This document shows positions 40,119 through 46,961 of a stretch of DNA of 64,000 nt, piece after piece. This stretch comes from Sphingomonas sp. (GTDB taxonomy: Bacteria > Pseudomonadota > Alphaproteobacteria > Sphingomonadales > Sphingomonadaceae). The notes under the pieces were generated by a model. It ran no database searches and was not told where the DNA came from. It worked only from the letters and a program-made list of their open reading frames with translations. The position numbers and the translations under genes were made by a program. Within the stretch, counting starts at the first letter, position 1, and each line of letters starts with the position of its first letter. Location: the NCBI RefSeq assembly GCF_013816785.1, contig NZ_JACDDV010000002.1:48499-112498 (forward strand). Reading direction: 5' to 3'.

Positions 40119-40436
40119 TCAGCCGGCAGGTGCGCCCGTGACGTTGATGCCGAACATGCGGACCCCGGTTTCGGTCCGGGGTCGATGGCTGCTGTTGGGC
40201 CCGAAGACCAAGTAGCTTCCGGCGCCGAAGACGCGATCACCCTCGATCATGTCTCCGCTCAGGATCAACACCTCCTCGCCATATTGATCATGCTGATCGA
40301 CATGGGGCCACTCCGCGCCAGGTTCCATCTCGACAATCCACGCGCGGACCCCGCCGGCAGTCGGTAGGTCGCGGCGCACGCATCCGGGTCCGACGATAAC
40401 GGGCGGAACGGCTTCAGGCAGAATATGAGTGGGCAT
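40119..40436 (-). CDS. Cupin-domain protein
   Basis: About 105 residues forming one small beta-barrel: GAEWPHVDQHDQYGEEVLILSG holds the His/His/Glu metal-site pattern of cupins, and HRPRTETGVRMFGINV the second motif. It resembles ChrR-type cupins. ATG 40436 is preferred because it matches the start of the fold; ATG 40472 would add 12 residues, and neither has a clear ribosome binding site. It is divergent from an Lrp-type regulator that might control it (inference). Confidence 0.78.
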   Translation of the reverse strand: MPTHILPEAVPPVIVGPGCVRRDLPTAGGVRAWIVEMEPGAEWPHVDQHDQYGEEVLILSGDMIEGDRVFGAGSYLVFGPNSSHRPRTETGVRMFGINVTGAPAG

Positions 40437-40552
40437 GGGCGGGTATCCGTTGGTAGATGCGTTGGAATGCATTTAAGCCGCTGCGACGGCTGGTTTCATC
40501 CGTTAATATGTCGCGCCGCCCGGCGATATGCCGGCGGGATGGGAGTTGACCG

Positions 40553-40990
40553 GTGGCGCTTGATGAGAGGGATGAGGCGCTGATGCTCGCGCTCGAGAAA
40601 AACGCGCGCGCAAGCGTCGTGGAGATCGCCCGGGCAATCGGCCTGTCGCGCAGCGCGACCCAGGCGAGGATGGCCCGGCTGGAGAGAATCGGCGCGATTG
40701 GCGGCTATACTGTGCGTCGGGGCGAGGTCGCGCGGGGGGCGCGGGTCCGCGCGTTCCTGACGGTCCGGCACGCCGATAGGGGAAATTGTGCCAGGCTGCT
40801 TCCGCTGCTGCGCGGTCGCCCTCAAGTTGTTGCGATCCACCAGCTCAGTGGAAAGATCGATCTGCTGATCGAGGCTGAGGCCGGGGATGTCGCGGGAATC
40901 GACGCACTGGCGGAGGAGGTCCGCGCGATCACGGGGGTTGCGCGGGTAACGATTTACGTCGTGCTCGGTGCCGACAGGCGAGTTTGGTGA
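40553..40990 (+). CDS. Lrp/AsnC family transcriptional regulator
   Basis: A 145-residue regulator. The N-terminal helix-turn-helix is EIARAIGLSRSATQARMARLERIGAIGGY; the C-terminal RAM domain has VAIHQLSGKIDLLIEAEAGD and an alpha/beta close. Members sense amino acids. The start is GTG 40553 with GGGAG ten bases upstream. It lies in a divergent pair with the cupin gene, the normal arrangement for local control. Confidence 0.9.
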   Translation: MALDERDEALMLALEKNARASVVEIARAIGLSRSATQARMARLERIGAIGGYTVRRGEVARGARVRAFLTVRHADRGNCARLLPLLRGRPQVVAIHQLSGKIDLLIEAEAGDVAGIDALAEEVRAITGVARVTIYVVLGADRRVW

Positions 40991-41101
40991 AGTGCTGGCG
41001 CCGCCACTAACCGTGCGGCGGCGCGGCTGTGCGCTAGCCTACTGATACGCTTGCCTTTTTCAAAAAACCGCGCCACTCCTCTCTGGTCATGGAGGGACAT
41101 C

Positions 41102-41875
41102 ATGCGCCGGTTCGGTATTGCGCTATTGGTTTCCGTCACGCTCGCCGGCTGCGTCCAGACGCGCCAGTTCGCCGACGTTGAATTCGCGCCGCCGCAAGGC
41201 GACTACAAGCTGCTGGTGATGCGCCCCGACGTCAGCGTCGGATCGGTCACCACCGGCGGCCTGGTCGAGCCGCGCGCCGACTGGACCGAGAGCGCGCGGG
41301 CCAAATTGCTCGCCGCAATCCGCTCACAACAGGCCGGACGCGGCGGCAATTTGCGCATTCTCGAGCGCCGCGATTCGTTCCCCGGCATAGATCCTGATAC
41401 GATCGCCGAGCTCGAACGGCTGCATTCCGCGGTCGGTAGTTCGATCGCGCTGCATAAATATTCGGGCGCTTACCTGCCAACCAAGCGGGGCAAGGGCCTC
41501 GACTATACGCTCGGCGAGGATGCGGTCGCGCTCGGCCGCCGCACCGGCTACGACTACGCGCTGTTCCTCCATGCCGAAGACAGCTTCGCCTCGACCGGGC
41601 GGGTCGCGCTGCAGGTGCTCGGCATCGCCGGTTGCCTGGTCGGCTTTTGCGCTCCCAACATCGGCGGCGCAGGGCAATTCGCCTATGCCAGCCTGGTCGA
41701 TTTGCGGACCGGCGAGGTAGTGTGGTTCAACGTCCTGCAGGCCGGGAGCCAGATCGCCGGGATCAAGGTGGGCGACATGCGCACCGACGCCGGCGCGGCG
41801 CAGATGGTCGAGCGGCTGTTAGGCCGGATGAAGCCCGGCAAGGAAGTTCGCCGCCGTCAAGGAGCGGTTCGGTGA
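41102..41875 (+). CDS. Lipoprotein of unknown function (CsgG-like fold suspected)
   Basis: A 257-residue lipoprotein with lipobox TLAGC. The body alternates strands and helices (YKLLVMRPDVSVGS, GYDYALFLHAEDSFAS, AYASLVDLRTGEVVWFNVL), which recalls CsgG-like assembly lipoproteins that sit beside envelope proteases; this is only a pattern judgement. ATG 41102 is chosen over 41051 because GGAGGGAC precedes it and the signal peptide then starts correctly. The stop overlaps the GTG of the protease gene. Confidence 0.78.
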   Translation: MRRFGIALLVSVTLAGCVQTRQFADVEFAPPQGDYKLLVMRPDVSVGSVTTGGLVEPRADWTESARAKLLAAIRSQQAGRGGNLRILERRDSFPGIDPDTIAELERLHSAVGSSIALHKYSGAYLPTKRGKGLDYTLGEDAVALGRRTGYDYALFLHAEDSFASTGRVALQVLGIAGCLVGFCAPNIGGAGQFAYASLVDLRTGEVVWFNVLQAGSQIAGIKVGDMRTDAGAAQMVERLLGRMKPGKEVRRRQGAVR

Positions 41876-43089
41876 CGAACCTTTCTCGACGCGCGCTGCT
41901 TGGTGGCGGCGGATTGGTCGCCGCTAGCCTGACCACCGGCATTGCCCAGGCCCGCATTCTACCGAAGGACATGACGCCCCTGATCGGCCCCGGCTACCGT
42001 GCCCAGGATGTCGACGAAAAGGGCCTGTGGCAGCAGATGGAGCGGATCGAGGAGGAGGTCGCCGGGTCGAACCTGTTGATCAAGGATCCGGCGCTGACCC
42101 GCTACCTCGGGACGTTGATCGGCAATGTCGGCGGTCCGGCGGCCAAGGACATGCGCATCTACCTCGCGCGCATTCCCGAATTCAACGCGGTGATGTTCCC
42201 GACCGGCTTTGCGGTGGTGTTCTCGGGCTTGCTGCTGCGGATGCGCAACGAAGCGCAACTGGCCGGCGTCATCGCCCATGAAAGCGCTCACTTTCTGCGC
42301 AAGCACCAGCTTCGCCAGTGGCGCGACGTGAAGCGCAAGACCGACATCTTCTCTTTCCTCGCGATGGGCGCAGGCGTCGCCGGCGGTGTGACTGGCGTCT
42401 ATGCTGGCGACCTCGTCCGCCTTGCCCAGTTCGGGACCATCCTGTCGCTGCTAAAATATAACCGAGTGCTCGAGGCCGAGGCTGACGCGATGGGCGTGCG
42501 CCTGCTTGCCGAGGCGGGTTACGATCCGATGGCGATGAGCGAGACCTGGCAACAGTTGATCGGCGAGCTGGACTTGTCAGCCAAATATCGCCGCAAGCAT
42601 CGCGACCGCGACTTCTCGCTATTTTCAACCCATCCCAACCCCGAATCGCGCATGGCCGACCTCAAAGTCTCGGCCGTCGAGGTGCGTCAGCCCGGCCGCA
42701 GCTACGACCCCTATCGCGATCGCTACCTTGGCCAGCTCGCCGGAATTCGCCCGACCTTGCTCGACGATCAGGTCAAGCTGAACGATCCCGGCGCCAGTCA
42801 ATATGTGATCAATACGCTGGCGAAGGACGGTTGGAACGGCTTGCTGCGTTTCCACGAGGGTGAGGTCTGGCGCTTGCGCGGCCGCAAGGTGGACGAGGTT
42901 CGCGCCGCGCAAGGCTATGCCGCCGCAATCGCCTATCCCGACGCGCCGCCGGACGCCTGGCGATGGCACGGGATCATGCTGATGAAGGCCGGGCGCCAGG
43001 CCGAGGCGCGCGTTGCCTTCGCTCGCTACTTGGCGATGGCCCCGTCCGCCCCGGACGCGGCTCTCATTCGCCAGATGATGACCGGTTGA
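41872..43089 (+). CDS. Exported M48 family metalloprotease
   Basis: A 405-residue zinc protease. A Tat-like signal (SRRALLGGGGLVAASLTTGIAQA) is followed by the catalytic HESAH motif (VIAHESAHFLRKH), with the third ligand in LEAEADAMGVRLL, and a C-terminal TPR-like extension (KAGRQAEARVAFARYLAM), the layout of BepA-type envelope proteases. The frame is open upstream inside the lipoprotein gene, but GTG 41872 overlapping its stop is the coupled start. Role in outer membrane protein quality control is inferred from the family. Confidence 0.9.
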   Translation: MTNLSRRALLGGGGLVAASLTTGIAQARILPKDMTPLIGPGYRAQDVDEKGLWQQMERIEEEVAGSNLLIKDPALTRYLGTLIGNVGGPAAKDMRIYLARIPEFNAVMFPTGFAVVFSGLLLRMRNEAQLAGVIAHESAHFLRKHQLRQWRDVKRKTDIFSFLAMGAGVAGGVTGVYAGDLVRLAQFGTILSLLKYNRVLEAEADAMGVRLLAEAGYDPMAMSETWQQLIGELDLSAKYRRKHRDRDFSLFSTHPNPESRMADLKVSAVEVRQPGRSYDPYRDRYLGQLAGIRPTLLDDQVKLNDPGASQYVINTLAKDGWNGLLRFHEGEVWRLRGRKVDEVRAAQGYAAAIAYPDAPPDAWRWHGIMLMKAGRQAEARVAFARYLAMAPSAPDAALIRQMMTG

Positions 43090-43096
43090 GGAGAAG

Positions 43097-43717
43097 ATGA
43101 TGCGCTCACTGATCCTCTCGGCGGCGGCCCTGTCGCTCTGCGCTTGCAGTTCGCTCGGGGGTGGCGGGTTTGGCTATGGCGGCTATTCGCTCATCCGCGC
43201 CAAAGAAATGCGGGTCGGCAATCATTCGGTTGCGGTCACTCCGCCGCGTGAATGGAACAAGCAATCGACGACCCTGTTCGACGATATCTCGACGGTCGAG
43301 GACTGGACTCAGAACGGCCCTTATCTCGACACGATCAGTTTCGTCACCGGCATGAAGGACGGCAAGGCGGTGGTCCGCCAGCGCAATCGCGATGACCGGC
43401 AGGTTCCGAAATTCCGGTCGAACATGACCCCGCCGGAGATTGCTGCGATGATCGAAAGCCTGTTTCGCGTCCGCGGCGGAACGGTCGATTTCAAGACAAC
43501 CTCGCTCGCCCCTCGACCCTTTCTCGGCGCGAGCGGCTTCCAACTGGATTATGAGCATCTCGACAGCGACGAGGTTCGTCGCCGCGGCCGCGCAGTCGGG
43601 GCGGTGATCGACGGCCGACTATACCTGATCCTTCTCGACGCGGCCAAGTCGCACTATTTTAGTGCTTCTCTGCCCGATTTCGAAGCGCTGGTCGGCTCGG
43701 CTCATCGCATCCGTTAG
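43097..43717 (+). CDS. Lipoprotein of unknown function
   Basis: A 206-residue lipoprotein with lipobox SLCAC and a glycine-rich start to the mature part. The rest looks like a mixed alpha/beta domain (GNHSVAVTPPREWNKQ, GTVDFKTTSLAPRPFLGASGF). GAGGAGAAG precedes the ATG, and it starts 7 bases after the M48 gene, so the three genes form one operon. I do not recognise the family. Confidence 0.75.
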   Translation: MMRSLILSAAALSLCACSSLGGGGFGYGGYSLIRAKEMRVGNHSVAVTPPREWNKQSTTLFDDISTVEDWTQNGPYLDTISFVTGMKDGKAVVRQRNRDDRQVPKFRSNMTPPEIAAMIESLFRVRGGTVDFKTTSLAPRPFLGASGFQLDYEHLDSDEVRRRGRAVGAVIDGRLYLILLDAAKSHYFSASLPDFEALVGSAHRIR

Positions 43718-43824
43718 ACCGGATCGGGCGCGGGAGGCGGCTCGGGTTCGCCGGGAAGCGGCGGGACGTGACCGGGCTCGTCGGCCGGCGAAGGCTCGCC
43801 GGGGCGCGAGGGGCGGCTGGCCAA
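43714..43824 (-). CDS. Possible tiny proline-rich ORF
   Basis: A 36-residue frame (TTG start, PSRPGEPSPADEPGHVPPL then PGEPEPPPAPDPV) directly after the stop of the next small ORF. It is rich in Pro-Gly-Glu and resembles the composition of its neighbour, so it could be a broken extension of that gene or chance in GC-rich DNA. No ribosome binding site of its own is clear. Confidence 0.25.
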   Translation of the reverse strand: MASRPSRPGEPSPADEPGHVPPLPGEPEPPPAPDPV

Positions 43825-43826
43825 CC

Positions 43827-43964
43827 TTAGCTGTTCGGTCCCGGAGTTCCCGGCGCGGGTACGTCGACATCACCGCCGGGCATCGGCGCTTCGGCTGGCG
43901 GCGTCGTCGGTTGAGCTGGCTGGCCGGGCTGTTGGGCGGGAACTTCGTTGGGGTTTGTGGACAT
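43827..43964 (-). CDS. Small proline-rich hypothetical protein
   Basis: A 45-residue protein rich in Pro, Gly and Ala (NEVPAQQPGQPAQPTTPP, ending PAPGTPGPNS). GAGGAGG lies just before ATG 43964, good support for translation. It has no signal peptide. It lies on the strand opposite to its neighbours and upstream of tRNA-Leu. Function unknown. Confidence 0.6.
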   Translation of the reverse strand: MSTNPNEVPAQQPGQPAQPTTPPAEAPMPGGDVDVPAPGTPGPNS

Positions 43965-44081
43965 GTGCAATCGCCTCCTCTTGCAAGACACAACCCGCTC
44001 GCTCACGATATGTTGCACGTTCCGTCGCTCTTGCTCCGCAGCCGATCCTTGCTATAGGCGCCGCACCTTCAAGGCGTCCGC

Positions 44082-44166
44082 GCGGGCGTGGCGGAATTGG
44101 TAGACGCGCTGGTTTTAGGTACCAGTATCGTAAGATGTGGGGGTTCGAGTCCCTTCGCCCGCACCA
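44082..44166 (+). tRNA. tRNA-Leu (anticodon TAG)
   Basis: Class II cloverleaf: acceptor GCGGGCG/CGCCCGC, anticodon stem CTGGT/ACCAG with loop TTTAGGT (anticodon TAG), a long variable arm, T-arm ending TTCGAGTCCC, and an encoded ACCA. Confidence 0.96.
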
Positions 44167-44253
44167 TAAAGCCGTACAGCCTGCCCGGGGGTAGGCGAGC
44201 AGCTTGATCCGAGCGAAGGCTGAACCGTTGAGTAGGAATTTACGAGAGTGAGC

Positions 44254-45864
44254 ATGAAGACCGTCGAGACGGAAAATGAAGGCCTGAAGCGGGCCTACAC
44301 GCTGACCATCCCTGCCAAGGATATCGACTCCCGCGTCGACGGCGAGATTAAGCGGCTTGCGCCGACCGTGCGCATGCCCGGTTTTCGTCCCGGCAAGGTG
44401 CCGCCGAATCTCATTCGCAAGATGCACGGCGAGGCGCTGATGCGCGACGCGCTGAACACCGCGGTGCAGGATGGCGTCCAGCAGCTGATGACCGACAAAA
44501 AGCTGCGTCCGGCGATGCCGCCCGAAGTCGAGCTCGACGAGCGCTACGAGGCGGGGAGAGACGCCGAGGTCAAGGTCCGGCTCGAAACACTTCCCGATGT
44601 GCCCAAGCCGAAGATCGAGGGTTTGAAGCTCGAGCGGTTAACCGCCGAGATAGACGACGCCGCGATCGACGCGCAGCTTCAACAGCTGGCGACGTCGCAG
44701 GCTCGCTATGAGGACGCCAAGAAGGGTCACAAGGCTGTCACCGGCGATCAGGTCGTGATCGATTTCGTCGGCAAAGTCGATGGGGTCGCGTTCGATGGCG
44801 GTACGGGGCAAGATATGGCGGTCGTGCTTGGCTCGGGCCAGCTGATTCCAGGCTTCGAAGACCAAATGATTGGCGTCAAGGCCGGCGACGAGAAGCAGCT
44901 CAGCCTGACCTTCCCGGACGATTATCAGGTTGACGATCTCAAGGGCAAGGCGGCGACCTTCGACATCAAGGTCAGCGCGGTAAAGACCGCTGTCGGGATC
45001 AAGATCGACGACGATTTCGCCAAGCAGCTTGGTCTCGACGACCTCGATCGGCTGAAGGGCGTGCTGCGCGACCAGCAGCAAGAAGAACTGAATGGCCTTA
45101 CCCGCACCCATATGAAGCGCCGCCTCCTCGACCAGCTGGCCGAAGCGCATGATTTCGATGTCCCTGCGTCGATGGTCGATGCGGAATATGAGAACATCAT
45201 GGCCCAGCTTCGTCATGAGGCCAGCCATGAGGCTGATCCCGACGCCGCGCTCAAGGAGATCGAGGCCGAGATCGACGATTATCGCGACATCGCGGTTCGT
45301 CGGGTCCGGCTCGGACTGTTGCTGAGCGAAATCGGTTCGGCCAACAGCATTGAGGTCAGCCAGCAGGAAATGAACCGCCTGATCGGCCAGGCCGCGTCGC
45401 AGTATCAGCCCAAGGACCGCGACAATTTCGTCCGGTACATTCAGCAGACACCGATGGCCGCCGCCCAGCTGCGCGCGCCGCTCTACGAGGACAAGGTGGT
45501 CGACTATCTGTTTGGTCAGGCCGAGATCACCGATCGCTCAGTGAGCCGCGGCGAGATCGAGGCCGACCTCGAGAGCGAAGAAGGCCATGTCCACGGTCCG
45601 GGCTGCGGCCACGAGCACAGCGAGGCCAAGAAGGCGAAGAAGCCGATGAAGGCGGCGATCTCCAAGAAGGCCGCACCGAGCAAGTCCGAACCGACGGTTA
45701 TCGCCAAGGCCGATGCCAAGCCGAAGCCAGCCAAGCCGATCAAGGACGGCGCGGGCGGCAAGCCCGCCGACGCCAAGGCGGCCAAGCCGGCGACGGCCGC
45801 CCAGAAACCCGCCGCCAACAAACAACCCGCCACCACGAAGAAGCCGGCCGCTAAAAAGAAGTAA
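44254..45864 (+). CDS. tig: Trigger factor (ribosome-associated chaperone)
   Basis: A 536-residue chaperone that meets nascent chains at the ribosome exit. The ribosome-binding signature is GFRPGKVPPNLIRK; the FKBP-type domain holds GDQVVIDFVGKVDGVAFDGG and LIPGFEDQMIGVKAGDEK; the helical substrate domain follows. From about residue 445 there is an extra tail of some 90 residues: a His-rich HVHGPGCGHEH followed by Ala/Lys/Pro repeats (KKPAAKKK end), longer than in most trigger factors. ATG 44254 is preferred to GTG 44248. It is the first gene of a scattered tig-clpP-clpX-lon order. Confidence 0.95.
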   Translation: MKTVETENEGLKRAYTLTIPAKDIDSRVDGEIKRLAPTVRMPGFRPGKVPPNLIRKMHGEALMRDALNTAVQDGVQQLMTDKKLRPAMPPEVELDERYEAGRDAEVKVRLETLPDVPKPKIEGLKLERLTAEIDDAAIDAQLQQLATSQARYEDAKKGHKAVTGDQVVIDFVGKVDGVAFDGGTGQDMAVVLGSGQLIPGFEDQMIGVKAGDEKQLSLTFPDDYQVDDLKGKAATFDIKVSAVKTAVGIKIDDDFAKQLGLDDLDRLKGVLRDQQQEELNGLTRTHMKRRLLDQLAEAHDFDVPASMVDAEYENIMAQLRHEASHEADPDAALKEIEAEIDDYRDIAVRRVRLGLLLSEIGSANSIEVSQQEMNRLIGQAASQYQPKDRDNFVRYIQQTPMAAAQLRAPLYEDKVVDYLFGQAEITDRSVSRGEIEADLESEEGHVHGPGCGHEHSEAKKAKKPMKAAISKKAAPSKSEPTVIAKADAKPKPAKPIKDGAGGKPADAKAAKPATAAQKPAANKQPATTKKPAAKKK

Positions 45865-45898
45865 GGCGATCGCAAGGATCGGCGGGTAGGGGAGAGGC

Positions 45899-46843
45899 AT
45901 GAACATGTCAGCCAGTCCCCGCATCGCCGTGGTGCTGCCCTGCTATAATGAGGAAGCCGCGATCGCCGAAACGGTCGCCGGCTTTCGCGCCGCCTTGCCG
46001 CAGGCGGCCATCTATGTGTTCGACAACAACAGCCGCGACCGCACTGTCGAGCTGGCGCGGTCGGCCGGGGCCGTCGTGCGGAACGAGCGGCAGCAGGGCA
46101 AAGGACATGTTGTCCGGCGCATGTTCGCCGACGTCGATGCCGACGTATACGTCATGGCCGACGGCGATCTTACCTACGATCCCAAGGCCGCGCCGGAGAT
46201 GGTGCGAATGCTGCTCGCCGAGCAACTCGATATGGTCGTCGGGACGCGTCAACATGAGGTCGCGGACGCCTATCGCGGCGGTCACGTCCTCGGCAATCGC
46301 CTGTTCACCAGCCTCTTGTCGGGCCTCTTCGGTCGAAGCTTCACCGATATTTTTTCGGGCTACCGCGTCTTTTCGCGGCGCTTCGTCAAAAGCTTTCCCG
46401 TGCTCTCCGCCGGCTTTGAAATCGAAACCGAGATGAGCGTCCACGCGCTGGAACTGAGGATGCCGGTTGGCGAAATCGCCACTGCCTACGGCGCGCGTCC
46501 CGAAGGCTCGGCGTCGAAGCTGTCGACCTATCGCGATGGCTGGCGAATCCTGAAGACGATCGGCACTCTCTACCGGATCGAGCGTCCCGTCCTTTTTTAT
46601 GGCGGCATCGGAGCGTTGCTGATGGTCGCCGCGGTGTTGCTCGCAATCCCGCTGGTCGTCACCTATCTTGACACCGGGCTCGTCCCGCGTTTCCCCACCG
46701 CTATCCTGGTGACCGGCATGACGATCGTCGCGGTACTGTGCTTTTTTGCCGGGTTGATCCTCGACACGGTCACGCGTGGGCGTCGAGAGGTGCGGCGTCT
46801 CGCCTACCTGTCCCAACCCGTCCCGGATGTTGCCGAAAAGTAA
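45899..46843 (+). CDS. Glycosyltransferase family 2 with C-terminal membrane segments
   Basis: A 314-residue enzyme of the dolichol-phosphate mannosyltransferase-like GT2 group. VVLPCYNEEAAIAETV and MADGDLTYDPKAAPEM hold the nucleotide-sugar DxD region (Asp-Gly-Asp), followed by SGYRVFSRRF. Two hydrophobic helices (about residues 240-265 and 275-300) anchor it. It starts 34 bases after tig. It probably glycosylates a polyprenol lipid, but the sugar is unknown. A second GT2/GT39-type gene is encoded 9 kb away. Confidence 0.88.
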   Translation: MNMSASPRIAVVLPCYNEEAAIAETVAGFRAALPQAAIYVFDNNSRDRTVELARSAGAVVRNERQQGKGHVVRRMFADVDADVYVMADGDLTYDPKAAPEMVRMLLAEQLDMVVGTRQHEVADAYRGGHVLGNRLFTSLLSGLFGRSFTDIFSGYRVFSRRFVKSFPVLSAGFEIETEMSVHALELRMPVGEIATAYGARPEGSASKLSTYRDGWRILKTIGTLYRIERPVLFYGGIGALLMVAAVLLAIPLVVTYLDTGLVPRFPTAILVTGMTIVAVLCFFAGLILDTVTRGRREVRRLAYLSQPVPDVAEK

Positions 46844-46961
46844 CACATGGCGGGTTGAGAAGCATAAAATACCGCAGGGGCTCTTCTCTCACTGATTAGG
46901 TTTCGTTACCCTTTTGTATCTGCGGAGACCTAGGGGTCGCGGTTTAACGGGGAGATTATCG

